A stretch of 64,000 bases of DNA, from contig NZ_KI912266.1 of NCBI RefSeq assembly GCF_000235425.2, positions 2,476,305 to 2,540,304 on the forward strand. Direction: 5' to 3'. Shown here piece by piece: positions 18,020-26,639 of this stretch. The notes below the pieces were generated by a model, which had not been told where the DNA came from, ran no database searches, and saw only the letters and a program-made list of their open reading frames with translations. Position numbers and translations under genes: made by a program. Within the stretch, counting starts at the first letter, position 1; every line of letters starts with the position of its first letter. The DNA comes from Pseudofrankia saprophytica. Its GTDB lineage: Bacteria > Actinomycetota > Actinomycetes > Frankiales > Frankiaceae.

Positions 18020-19042
18020 ATGCGACTTGTCATCGACAGCGACGGCGGGATCGACGACGCGGCGGCGATCGTCTGGCTGTGCGGGCGGCCGGACGTCGAG
18101 ATCGCGGCCGTCACCGCGGTGGGCGGCAACGTCGAGGTGCGCCAGGCCGCCCGTAACCTGCGGATCATCCTCGAGGCGGGTGGCCGCCCCGACGTCCCGG
18201 TGTACGTCGGGGCGGAACCGACGGACCCGGCGCCGCCCATCACCCGGCCGGTGTTCATCCACGGCGAGGACGGGCTGGGTGACGTCGGGCTCGCCGACCC
18301 GCGCCGCGGCGCCGACGAGGACACACCCGCCGTCGAGGTGCTGGTCAGGGAGATGCGCCGGGGCGCGTCACTGCTGACGCTGGGGCCCCTGACCAACCTG
18401 GCGGCGGCTGTACGCGCCGACGCGGCGGCGGCCGCCTCGAGCCGGCTGACGCTGATGGGCGGCAGCGCGCGCGCCCAGGGCAACGCCCGGCCGAGCGCCG
18501 AGGCCAACGTCGCGAACGACCCGCTCGCCGCGGCCACGGCGCTCGCCGCCGGCTGGTCGGCGCCACCGGTGATGGTCGGCCTGGACGTCACCCACGAGGC
18601 GACCCTGCGCGACGTCGAGTTCGCCGCGCTCGCGGCGCGGCGGACCGCCGCGTCGGCCTTCCTCTACGGGCCGCTGTCGTTCTACCGCCGCAACGCCGGC
18701 TCGCTGTGCGCCGAGGGCGAGACGCCCTGCCACGACCTGCTGGCGGCGATGGCCGTCGTCCGACCGGACATCCTCGGCGTCGAGACGCTGCCGGTCGCGG
18801 TCGACACCGGTGGCAGCGCCGCCTGGGGCCAGACGGTCGTGGACCTACGCCAGTTGGGTTGGCGGCGCCACCGCGCCGAACCCGAGATCTCCGCGATCCC
18901 CGCGGCGTCCGGGGCCGCTCCCGGCCGCGGGCCGGACGGCAACGCCGACGGCATCGGAGCTCCGGTCTCGGTCGGTCTCACGGTCGACGTCGACTTCTTC
19001 CGCGCGGCGATCCGCGAGCTCGCGGGTGAGCCGCGAACCTGA
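18020..19042 (+). CDS. Inosine/uridine-preferring nucleoside hydrolase family protein
   Basis: 340 residues. The N-terminal MRLVIDSDGGIDDAAAI carries the Asp cluster (D6, D8, D12, D13) that binds the catalytic calcium and ribose. GGNVEVRQAARN, the LTLGPLTNLA motif and ANVANDPLAAATA are also family motifs, and the C-terminal region supplies VDVDFF. It cleaves the N-glycosidic bond of nucleosides; base preference unknown. GGAGGAG lies 8 bases before the ATG at 18020. It ends one base before the convergent PucR-type gene, with no room for a terminator. Confidence 0.9.
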   Translation: MRLVIDSDGGIDDAAAIVWLCGRPDVEIAAVTAVGGNVEVRQAARNLRIILEAGGRPDVPVYVGAEPTDPAPPITRPVFIHGEDGLGDVGLADPRRGADEDTPAVEVLVREMRRGASLLTLGPLTNLAAAVRADAAAAASSRLTLMGGSARAQGNARPSAEANVANDPLAAATALAAGWSAPPVMVGLDVTHEATLRDVEFAALAARRTAASAFLYGPLSFYRRNAGSLCAEGETPCHDLLAAMAVVRPDILGVETLPVAVDTGGSAAWGQTVVDLRQLGWRRHRAEPEISAIPAASGAAPGRGPDGNADGIGAPVSVGLTVDVDFFRAAIRELAGEPRT

Positions 19043-19043
19043 C

Positions 19044-20303
19044 CTAGTCGGCGGGGACGGGCCGGCTTCGAGGGCCTTCGCTCTCGTCGTCGTGCCCGCC
19101 CTCGTCGCCGATGATCGTGGCAGCTCCGGCGCGCAGGACGAGCTCCAGCTCGAAGCGGGCGTCCGGGTCGTCGAGGGCGTCACCGAACAGGTCGCGCAGC
19201 TGTAGGACCCGGTAGCGGACGGTCTGTGGGTGGATGTGCAGGTGGCGGGCTATCAGCGCGCGCTGGCCGCGCAGGGCCAGCCAGTGCAGCAGTGTCGCGG
19301 CGAGCCGCTGCCGGGTCCGCTCGGGCAGGCCCGCGAGCGGGGCGAGCCGGCGATGGGTGAGGTCGGCGAGCAGCGTCGGGTCGCGGGTGAGTAGCAGCGT
19401 CGCGAGGTGGTCGTCGGTGAACAGCGGGTTCCCACTCGGATCCGCCGGCAGCAGCCCGTCGTCGCGCGCCTCGCGCGCGAACCTGACCCGCTCGGCGCTC
19501 GCGGCCGCCCGCGCCCAGGGCACCGCCGGGCCGACGACGGCCGAGCGGCCCGCGAGCTGTCCGGCCAACCGCTGGCCGCGCGTGTCGTCCCCGTTCACGA
19601 ACAGCCACAGGTCCGAGCCATGTGTGGTGTTCGGGCAGCCGGTGGGCAGGCCGAGCTCGTGACGGCTGCCGGCGCGCGCTGGTACCAGCACCGCGGCGAG
19701 GCGGTCCGGGATCCGCACCGACCCGGCCTGGGCCATCTCCTCGACGGCCGCCGGGTCGGCCCCGGACAGCAGCAGCTCGCCGATCCGGTCCCACAGCCGC
19801 TCCCGGGCGCCCGCGTCCGCGGACTGGGCCAGCGCGTATCCCTCGGTGGACGCGGCGCAGACGCCGTCGATGTAGCCGAAGAGCGTCTCGCCGAGGGTTA
19901 CCAGGCCGGCCGCGTCCAGCCCACCGCGCAGCAGGGCCGCGTCGGCGAACCGCCGCCACGCGACCCGGGTACCGATCCGGTAGGCGGCGAGCAGGTTGTC
20001 CAGGGAACGGCCGGCGTGGAACTCGCCGTGTCCCAGCCGCACGTAGATCTCGCGGCTGGCGGCGACGTCGGCCGGATCGTCCGGGCCGCCGTTGACGATC
20101 GCGAGGAACCGGCGCAGCGCCTCGGCGACACCCGCCCGTACCCCCCGCCCGAACCGCCCCTCCAGTGGGCGGGCATAGGCCGGCACCTCCGCCGCGATCG
20201 CCGCGATGATGTCCTCGCCCACGGAGGCCAACTCGGAGCTGAGTAGAGCCCTCAGGCCGGCCGGAAACTGTCCCTCAGGAACAGTCGCATCCACGACCTT
20301 CAC
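19044..20303 (-). CDS. PucR/CdaR-type transcriptional regulator
   Basis: 419 residues. An N-terminal helical RsbT co-antagonist-like sensory region (LASVGEDIIAAIAAEVPAY onward, SLDNLLAAYRIGTRVAWRRF) precedes a middle GGDEF-like fold and the C-terminal PucR helix-turn-helix (LIARHLHIHPQTVRYRVLQL, about residues 355-375). GTG at 20303 starts VKVVDATVPEG; ribosome site weak. Such regulators often control purine or amino-acid catabolism, so it may respond to nucleosides cleaved by the convergent hydrolase, but that link is only inference. Confidence 0.85.
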   Translation of the reverse strand: MKVVDATVPEGQFPAGLRALLSSELASVGEDIIAAIAAEVPAYARPLEGRFGRGVRAGVAEALRRFLAIVNGGPDDPADVAASREIYVRLGHGEFHAGRSLDNLLAAYRIGTRVAWRRFADAALLRGGLDAAGLVTLGETLFGYIDGVCAASTEGYALAQSADAGARERLWDRIGELLLSGADPAAVEEMAQAGSVRIPDRLAAVLVPARAGSRHELGLPTGCPNTTHGSDLWLFVNGDDTRGQRLAGQLAGRSAVVGPAVPWARAAASAERVRFAREARDDGLLPADPSGNPLFTDDHLATLLLTRDPTLLADLTHRRLAPLAGLPERTRQRLAATLLHWLALRGQRALIARHLHIHPQTVRYRVLQLRDLFGDALDDPDARFELELVLRAGAATIIGDEGGHDDESEGPRSRPVPAD

Positions 20304-20375
20304 GGTAGCCGCCCGGGCCGCCGATCTGCCGGCGCCGCCCGCGCATGCGGGCGGATGCACCGTCTGCCTGGTCTC

Positions 20376-21038
20376 CTACGGCGTCGCGACCGCGTAGCCC
20401 ATCTGCGTCAGCTGGTCAGCGGCTGCCTCGGGGAGGCGCCGGACGGCGGCGCGGAGCTGACGGGTCAGGAAGGCGTCTCGGGATCGGGCCAGCACATCCC
20501 GCCAGCCGCCGCGCGCCTCGGTGATCCGCTCCACGATCAGGAACTCGACGACGTCCTCGACCGTCGGCCGGAACCGCCGGCCACCGGTCGGTAGGTGCAG
20601 ATGACCCAGCTCGTCCTTGGCGTCCGGGCATCGGGTCAGCAGCGACGTCCAAGAATCGGACGTCGCGGGAATCTGGAGGTGCGAGTCCGGGTACCCGTCC
20701 CGCTTGTCGCGTTCGTAGTCGTAGTGCAGCAGGACCTGTGTCAGCTCGGCGTCGGCGTATAGCCCGACGTAGGACGTGACGACCATGAGGTGCTCGCCGA
20801 AGCCGTCGACACTCGTCACGAAGCTAACGTCGAGCCAGCACCGAGGCGCGCGGCCTACCGAAATCGGAATGCCTCGGGGTCCCACGAACCGCTGATTGTT
20901 CGGACGATAGCTGACCCAGGCATGGTCGGTGTTTTCCGTCGACAGTCGTCCTCCTATCCGGATCCCACTGCAGATCGTGCCGTTGAGGAACCTGCTCAGG
21001 TCGTCGGAGAACCTCTGTGTCTCACGCAGGAGGTTCAC
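20376..21038 (-). CDS. Uncharacterised protein, second gene of accessory pair
   Basis: About 220 residues, not recognised. It looks genuinely coding: mixed composition, hydrophobic core segments (WLDVSFVTSVDGFGEHLMVV, YVGLYADAELTQVLLHYDYE) and a conserved-looking HLHLPTGGRRFRPTVEDVVE followed by FLIVERI. No membrane segment or signal peptide. GTG at 21038 overlaps the stop of the 78-aa gene by 17 bases, which suggests translational coupling; a longer start at 21131 is possible. Base usage is less extreme in G/C than its neighbours, consistent with a horizontally gained gene. Function unknown. Confidence 0.65.
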   Translation of the reverse strand: MNLLRETQRFSDDLSRFLNGTICSGIRIGGRLSTENTDHAWVSYRPNNQRFVGPRGIPISVGRAPRCWLDVSFVTSVDGFGEHLMVVTSYVGLYADAELTQVLLHYDYERDKRDGYPDSHLQIPATSDSWTSLLTRCPDAKDELGHLHLPTGGRRFRPTVEDVVEFLIVERITEARGGWRDVLARSRDAFLTRQLRAAVRRLPEAAADQLTQMGYAVATP

Positions 21039-21258
21039 GCCAGGGGAGGAGGCTCTTGACGATATGCCAGGACCGGTGGGCCGCCGCGGACTTGAACGCT
21101 CCGGTTCTGGCCTGCTCCTCGAGTTCTTCATACGGATACCCCGCGACCTGTAGGGCGTTCAGCCACGCCTGATGCAGGTCCTCGGCGGTCACCTCGACCA
21201 CGGTGTCTTCGTCGTCGAAGGAGTCGTCCTCCTCCAGAGGTATGGCGGCGGTTGTCAT
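21022..21258 (-). CDS. Uncharacterised 78-aa protein, first gene of accessory pair
   Basis: 78 residues: an acidic N-terminus (PLEEDDSFDDEDTVVEV) and a helical C-terminus (LHQAWLNALQVAGYPYEELE, then a basic SAAAHRSWHIVKS segment). Not recognised. A GAGGGGC motif lies just upstream of the ATG. The size, acid N-terminus and overlap with the next gene fit a small partner of the downstream protein, as in immunity, antitoxin or chaperone pairs, but nothing proves it. The near-consensus promoter at 21455-21482 drives it after a leader of about 190 bases. Confidence 0.6.
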   Translation of the reverse strand: MTTAAIPLEEDDSFDDEDTVVEVTAEDLHQAWLNALQVAGYPYEELEEQARTGAFKSAAAHRSWHIVKSLLPWREPPA

Positions 21259-21454
21259 GATGCCCCTCCGTCTCTCGGCCGTACCTGTCCCCTGTATCCA
21301 CGGTAGTACCAGGCGGCAACTGGTTTTGCCGCCCGGTTGAGCTCGTGGTCACCCCATCGTGCGCGCGTGACGCCTGCTGCCGCCGCCGCGCGGGGCGCAG
21401 CCGAGTGTTCCTGTCAGGGATCCCGACAGTATCTCCGTCTCTGGACATGTCGCC

Positions 21455-21482
21455 ACTATAGGGCGGCCGGCGGCGATGTCAA
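21455..21482 (-). promoter_or_regulatory. Near-consensus sigma-A promoter
   Basis: On the minus strand TTGACA (21482-21477), a 16-base spacer, then TATAGT (21460-21455). Six of six and five of six bases match the housekeeping consensus, which is striking in this GC context. It lies between the response-regulator stop and the 78-aa gene and points at the latter. Confidence 0.75.
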
Positions 21483-21510
21483 AGAGCTGGACAGTGCACC
21501 GGGATTTAGT

Positions 21511-22224
21511 TCATGGATCGCCAAAACCGGCTCGGCGGGCGGCGAGAATTGCTGCGGCGCGATCTGTGGCGTGGAGCTTTACGAGGATATTTGAAACGTT
21601 GTTCGCAACGGTTTTCGCGGTGAGGCCAAGATGGCGTCCAATTCGGCCGTTGGGCCAGCCGTTCGCGAGTAGGGCGAGGATCTCCCGCTCCCGGTCGGTG
21701 AGCTCGGGGAAGGGCTTGGCGGCTGGCCGCGGTTCGGCGAAGGTGCGTAGCACCCGTTGCGCGACGTCCGGCCCGAACACCGCGTCGCCACGCGCCGCGG
21801 CGCGGACGGTGCGCACGACGTCCTCCTGCTGGGCGCCCTTGAGCAGGTAGCCGCGGGCACCGGCGCGCAGCGCGGCGAAGACGAACTCGTCCTCGCCGTA
21901 CATGGTCAGCATCACCACCGCCACCGACGGATGCGCGGCCGCGATCCGCCTGGTCGCCTCGACCCCGCCGATCCCCGGCATCTCGATGTCCATGAGGACG
22001 ACGTCCGGGCGCAGCCGCCCGACCAGCCCGACGGCCTCCTCGCCCGAGGTCGCCTCGCCCACGACGGTGAGGCCGTCCATCGAGTCGAGGAGCACCACCA
22101 GCCCGTCGAGCACGATTCGGTGATCGTCCACGATCGCCACGCGGATGTCCGCCGCCGAGCCCTCGGCCCCGCCGCCAGGCACCGCCGCTTCCGGGGGGCT
22201 AGCGCCCTCGTTCGTCTCCGTCAT
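21511..22224 (-). CDS. NarL/LuxR-family response regulator
   Basis: 237 residues. The receiver domain has DDHRIVLDGL, the phosphorylatable Asp in VVLMDIEMPG, the Thr of MLTMYG and the Lys of GYLLKGA. After a linker comes a LuxR-type helix-turn-helix (LTDREREILALLANGWPNGR, then LTAKTVANNVSNILVKL). It binds DNA after phosphorylation by the kinase encoded immediately upstream. The ATG overlaps the kinase stop by 4 bases (ATGA), so the two are translationally coupled. Confidence 0.93.
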   Translation of the reverse strand: MTETNEGASPPEAAVPGGGAEGSAADIRVAIVDDHRIVLDGLVVLLDSMDGLTVVGEATSGEEAVGLVGRLRPDVVLMDIEMPGIGGVEATRRIAAAHPSVAVVMLTMYGEDEFVFAALRAGARGYLLKGAQQEDVVRTVRAAARGDAVFGPDVAQRVLRTFAEPRPAAKPFPELTDREREILALLANGWPNGRIGRHLGLTAKTVANNVSNILVKLHATDRAAAILAARRAGFGDP

Positions 22225-24425
22225 CCCGCGCTCCCGGCCAGCTGGACGCTCGTCGCGCCGACGACGCCGACGACGCCCGTGACCTTTGCGTCGTCCGTGG
22301 CGGCTGAAGTGTCCATGACCTCCGTGCTGCCCGCGGGCCGTGGCACGGCGCTGCCGGCCAGGGAGAGGGGAAGCTCGACCAGGACGCGGCCGCCAGCGGC
22401 GGTCGGCCCGGCGTTCCAGGCGCCGCCGAGCGCCGTGGCCCGTTCCCGCATCGAGGTCAGTCCCACCCCCGGCGACCAGGCGGTCACGGTTCCAGCGGCG
22501 TCGCTCGCCCGGCCGTTGTCGCGGATCTCGATGGTCAGCGTCTCGGCGCAGCCGATCGTCACCTCGCACCGGGTGGCGCCCGCGTGCCTGGCGACGTTGG
22601 TCACGGCCTCGGTCACGATCCGGTACGCGGCGACCTCGACGGCGGCGGGCAGCGGCGGCAGCGTGTCCGGAGCCGCCAGCGTCACCGGCACCGCGGTGCC
22701 GCGCAGCGTCTCACGCAGCGCCGCCAGCAGGCCGAGCTCGTCCAGGGCGGGCGGGCGCAGCGCGTAGACGAGCCGGCGCAGGTCGCCGAGCGCCGACGTG
22801 AGGTCGCGGCGCACGTCGGCGAGCAGGTTCGTAGCCCGGGGCAGGTCCCGGCCGGCCAGGTTGCGGGCCGCGTCCACCTTGCTCGCCGCGGCGGTGAGGA
22901 CCGGCCCGAGGCCGTCGTGCAGGTCGCGGCGCAGCCGGCGGCGTTCCTCCTCGGCGGCGCTGACGATCCGTTCCCGGGAGCGCGTCAGCGCCTCGGTGAG
23001 CCGGACGTTGCTGGCGGCCACCGCGACCTGGCGGGCGATGTCGGCGAGCAGCCTGGTTTCGCGCGAGCCGAGCGCGTTCTGCCCGGATCGCAGCCCCACG
23101 ACGAGCGCGCCGATGTCCTCGCCCTGGTGCACGAGCGGGAAACGAGCGGCGGCCTCACGCCCGGAACGGTCGGCCTCGCGCCCCGCGTCTCCGGTGTCCG
23201 CATAGGTGATGGCCCGGACCGATCCGTCGTCGCCGCGCAGCTCCACGGTCGCGCGCGGCAGGCGCAGGGTTCCGGCGAGCGCTTCCACCAGGCTTGGCAA
23301 CAGCGCCTCGACGCTGCCGGCGGCCTCCAGCCGGGCCGCTACCCGGGTCGCCACCGTGTAGGGCTCGTCGCGCTCGCCGTAGAGGAAGCGGTTGACGATC
23401 CGCTGCACCCGCGAGTGGGCCGGAGCCAGGCTGAACGCGGCACCGAGGGCAGCCGCCACCGACCAGGGGCCGCCGACCGCCTGCCCGAACGCGGCGAGCA
23501 CGGCGGCGCCGGCCGCGTACACCGCGGCGACGAACGCGGTGAGCAGGACGTAGACGAGCGCGCGGTTGAGCACGATCTCGATGCCGTACACCCGGTTCGC
23601 GAGCACCACGGCGACGATGACGACCAGTTCGACGACGGTGCCGACGTCGGCGATCATCTCGCCCGCCGGCAACGCCACGACGAACGGCGTCCCCACGATG
23701 GCGATGACATTGACCACGGCCAGCCAGCGCAGCACCTGGCGTAGCTCGCCCTCGGCCCGCAGCCAGCGCACCACCATGACGACCGACCCGAGCAGCAGTC
23801 CCGACGCGAACAGGAGCACCGGCAGCCATTCGGGGAAGGGAACGCCGATCGGGTTGGTGAGGTTCGCGTACCTGGGCGGCGGGTCGACGAGCTTGCCGGT
23901 CCACAGCGGCCCGAGCAGCCAGCCCACGGCGCACAGCCCGATGCTGATGGCGGCGAGCCAGCCGATCCGCCCGCGCGGGAACCGGCCGTAGGGAAAGGTC
24001 GCCCAGGTAGTCGCCATCACGACCGGCTCGGTCGCCATGGCTGCGGGGGTGATGATCGACACGGGCAGCGCGCCCGGCAGGTCGTGCCCGCCGTACACGG
24101 CGACCATCAGCCAGCCTCCGCCGGCCGCCCCCCCGGCGTGGGCGAACGCTGCGGCGAGTGCCAACCAGCCGAACGGCACCTCCGGCCGGCGCGAGGCCAG
24201 CAGCCAGCCGGCGACCAGGAAGGGAACCGCGAGTGTGATCTGGGTCCAGCCGGACCTGCGCGCCGAGTCCCCACCCGGAGCGATGACCCCACTCGGGGTG
24301 GCGAGGACGAGTACCACGCCGACGGCGACCAGCGCCAGGATGGTCAGGGCGAGGGCATGCGCAAGCCATCGCCACCGTGACCGCGGGTCGGTCGGCCGCG
24401 GCTGGTCCTGAGAGGTCACATCCAC
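22221..24425 (-). CDS. Membrane sensor histidine kinase (HisKA_3 type)
   Basis: About 734 residues. The N-terminal half has 8-9 hydrophobic helices, followed by a GAF-like domain, then a dimerisation/phosphoacceptor helix with the His of RRDLHDGLGPV (about residue 510), and a HATPase domain (AVTNVARHAGA, IEIRDNGR, GVGLTSMRERA). It signals to the coupled LuxR-type regulator. GTG at 24425 has GGGAG 5 bases upstream; GTG 24419 is an alternative. The divergent lipoprotein and membrane-protein genes are natural candidates for the output, which is inference. Confidence 0.9.
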   Translation of the reverse strand: MDVTSQDQPRPTDPRSRWRWLAHALALTILALVAVGVVLVLATPSGVIAPGGDSARRSGWTQITLAVPFLVAGWLLASRRPEVPFGWLALAAAFAHAGGAAGGGWLMVAVYGGHDLPGALPVSIITPAAMATEPVVMATTWATFPYGRFPRGRIGWLAAISIGLCAVGWLLGPLWTGKLVDPPPRYANLTNPIGVPFPEWLPVLLFASGLLLGSVVMVVRWLRAEGELRQVLRWLAVVNVIAIVGTPFVVALPAGEMIADVGTVVELVVIVAVVLANRVYGIEIVLNRALVYVLLTAFVAAVYAAGAAVLAAFGQAVGGPWSVAAALGAAFSLAPAHSRVQRIVNRFLYGERDEPYTVATRVAARLEAAGSVEALLPSLVEALAGTLRLPRATVELRGDDGSVRAITYADTGDAGREADRSGREAAARFPLVHQGEDIGALVVGLRSGQNALGSRETRLLADIARQVAVAASNVRLTEALTRSRERIVSAAEEERRRLRRDLHDGLGPVLTAAASKVDAARNLAGRDLPRATNLLADVRRDLTSALGDLRRLVYALRPPALDELGLLAALRETLRGTAVPVTLAAPDTLPPLPAAVEVAAYRIVTEAVTNVARHAGATRCEVTIGCAETLTIEIRDNGRASDAAGTVTAWSPGVGLTSMRERATALGGAWNAGPTAAGGRVLVELPLSLAGSAVPRPAGSTEVMDTSAATDDAKVTGVVGVVGATSVQLAGSAG

Positions 24426-24649
24426 GCCTGCTCCCTGTGCTCGGGCTTCCCGGGCGCGGGTCGGTCCATGTGATCGCACCAGGTCGCACCAGTGTGGGGC
24501 ACAGGCGTTCCCGTCCGGGCCGGGAAATCCTCCCGGCGCCGGCGGGACGGCGTACACGTGCCGGCGGGAACGAGGCGCCCGAATGATCGCCCTGCCACAG
24601 CGACCGGTCAGCCGGACCGGTCCGGCCAGGATCCGATCAGGAGACAACG

Positions 24650-25522
24650 ATGAAGACCCACAGCATCGGCGGCCAGGCCCGCCGTCGCCCGCGGCCGCGC
24701 GACAACAGCGGAGCCTCGCGCGGCCGCGGGCTCTTCAGTCGACACAGCTGGACCGTCACCGCTGGCGCTCTCGGCCTCGGCGCGGCCGTCCTGCTCGCCG
24801 CCTGCTCCGACTCGTCCGACTCTGCCGAGTCGCCCGCCGCCGCGGGTACGCCCGCGGCGGCCACGGCCAACGACACCCAGGCGGCCTGCGCCGCCGTGCT
24901 GGCCAGCGACTGGGTGAACATCCCCGGGATCGATCCGGACGGCCCGCCGGCGTCCGCGGCCGAGCTGGCCGCCTGGGCGACGCCGCTGCAGACCCAGGTC
25001 ACCGCATTGCGCGCCGGTGTCCCGGCAGACCTGACGAGCAAGGTCGACGTGCTGGCCACGGTTGTGCAGGGCGCGAAGGAGGGGAAGCCGGTCTCCACCG
25101 AGGACGCCTCGCTCAGCGCCGCGCTTACCGCCGTCAACGGTTGGGCGCACGACTCCTGCGGCTACACCACCCTCGACGTGACCAACAGCGACGGCACCGC
25201 CCTCGCCGGCGTGCCGGCGACACTGCCCGCCGGCCCGGTGGCGATGAAGTTCGCCAACACCGGCACCGATCCGGCGAAGGCCGGCTTCATCCTGCTGCTC
25301 GGCAAGGTCCGCGACGGCCAGACCGCGACCGCGGCCGACGTGCGGGCCGGCAAGGCCAGTCTCGAGGACATCGCCGACGTCGTCGCGGTGGCCCAGCCCA
25401 CCGGCTCCGACCCGGCCTACGGCCTGGCCACGCTCAGCCCCGGCCGCTACATCGTCGCCACTCCCGTCGGGCCGCCTCCGGAGTTCGCCACCATCCTCGC
25501 GAGCGGTTTCGAGGTCAGCTGA
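24650..25522 (+). CDS. Secreted lipoprotein, unknown function
   Basis: 290 residues. A long basic N-region (RRRPRPR) precedes a hydrophobic signal helix and a lipobox LLAAC with Cys 52. The mature part begins with a Ser/Asp/Ala linker, contains Cys pairs (QAACAA, DSCGY), and has a beta-rich C-terminal domain (VAMKFANTG, LSPGRYIVATPVG) resembling cupredoxin-like folds but without a clear copper site. AGGAGA lies 5 bases before the ATG. It is divergent from the two-component system. A role in envelope sensing is only inference. Confidence 0.8.
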   Translation: MKTHSIGGQARRRPRPRDNSGASRGRGLFSRHSWTVTAGALGLGAAVLLAACSDSSDSAESPAAAGTPAAATANDTQAACAAVLASDWVNIPGIDPDGPPASAAELAAWATPLQTQVTALRAGVPADLTSKVDVLATVVQGAKEGKPVSTEDASLSAALTAVNGWAHDSCGYTTLDVTNSDGTALAGVPATLPAGPVAMKFANTGTDPAKAGFILLLGKVRDGQTATAADVRAGKASLEDIADVVAVAQPTGSDPAYGLATLSPGRYIVATPVGPPPEFATILASGFEVS

Positions 25523-25716
25523 CCCCGCTGCCCCGTCGGCACCACGGGTGCCGGCCGGTCCGGCCGTGCGCCCGGGCGGCGCACGGCCGGAGACCGGACC
25601 ATTCCGATTCCTCATCGCGGACCGGCGTCGCTCGACGCCGTGACCACATCCCGCGCTCGAAGTGATCCAGTCCTGGGCTGCGATCAGTCCTGGACGCCCT
25701 GGAAGGAACAGTTGCC

Positions 25717-26463
25717 ATGCCCACCTCCGCAACGCCCGCCGTACCGCCCACCTCGCCGGTTGGCCGGCTGCTCGCCGCGGCCTGTCTGCTCCTCACCGGG
25801 TTGGGCGCCGTCCTGGCGACCACCGTTCTTCCCGCGAGCGGGGACGGCGATGACGTCGCCTCGATCGACAGGTTCGCCGCGCATGCTGGCCGGGTCGACG
25901 CGGGACTTGCCGCGGAGATCCTGATCCTGCTGCTCGGCGCGGCCACCGCCGTGACCGCGCTGCTGGCGTTCCCCCGGGCCCGCCGGCTCGCCGGTGTCGC
26001 CGGCTGGCTCGGGATCATCTCAGGCAGCGCCTGGGTCGGCCTGGTCAGCGCCGACAACGTGCGCGCGGCGGCGGCGGAGACCGACCACGCGGCCGGCGCC
26101 GCGCTGATGCACCAGCTGAGCGGCTCGGCGCAGTTCCAGGCGTTCGTCCTGTTCAGCCTCATCGGTGGCCTGGTCTCGATGGTGTGCCTCGGCATCGCGC
26201 TGTGGCGGTCGCGGGCCGTGCCCCGCTGGGCGGCGGCGCTGTTCGTCGCCTACGAGCCGGTCAACTTCGCCGGCGGCGGTAGCGGCGTCGTCGGCACCGT
26301 CGCGAACGCGCTCCTGCTCGTCGGGTTCGCCGTCTGCGCCGTCACCATCCTGCGCGGCGGTCTCCCGGCCCTCGCCCTTGGCGCGAGCCCGATCGCCGAC
26401 CCGGCCATCGCGACGGCCTCGACGGCCTCGGCCACCCCGACCACCCGGGCCCCAGCCCACTGA
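25717..26463 (+). CDS. Integral membrane protein, unknown function
   Basis: 248 residues with about six hydrophobic helices (LLAAACLLLTGLGAVLATTV, AEILILLLGAATAVTALLAF, LAGVAGWLGIISGSAWVGLV, FVLFSLIGGLVSMVCLGIAL, a Gly-rich helix and VANALLLVGFAVCAVTIL), and an Ala/Thr-rich tail. GGAAGGAA lies 8 bases before the ATG. It lies 195 bases after the lipoprotein gene on the same strand and may be co-regulated with it. No recognised family motif. Confidence 0.75.
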   Translation: MPTSATPAVPPTSPVGRLLAAACLLLTGLGAVLATTVLPASGDGDDVASIDRFAAHAGRVDAGLAAEILILLLGAATAVTALLAFPRARRLAGVAGWLGIISGSAWVGLVSADNVRAAAAETDHAAGAALMHQLSGSAQFQAFVLFSLIGGLVSMVCLGIALWRSRAVPRWAAALFVAYEPVNFAGGGSGVVGTVANALLLVGFAVCAVTILRGGLPALALGASPIADPAIATASTASATPTTRAPAH

Positions 26464-26473
26464 CCTTCACCTG

Positions 26474-26523
26474 GCTTTGGCGGACGAACCGCGTCATCGG
26501 CGCTGTGTTCCGTCCGCCAAAGC
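26474..26523. terminator. Inverted repeat after the membrane-protein gene
   Basis: A perfect 13-bp stem (GCTTTGGCGGACG and its complement) with a 24-base loop lies 11 bases after the stop codon. Confidence 0.6.
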
Positions 26524-26639
26524 GCGTGGGCGCCCCAGGCCCGCCGGTTGGCGCTACCGCTGCCGGTGAACCGTCCTGGGCAGTAGCGTGACCAGATGTG
26601 TCCTCACGTACCGGCACCGGCCCGACGGCGTCCGCAACG

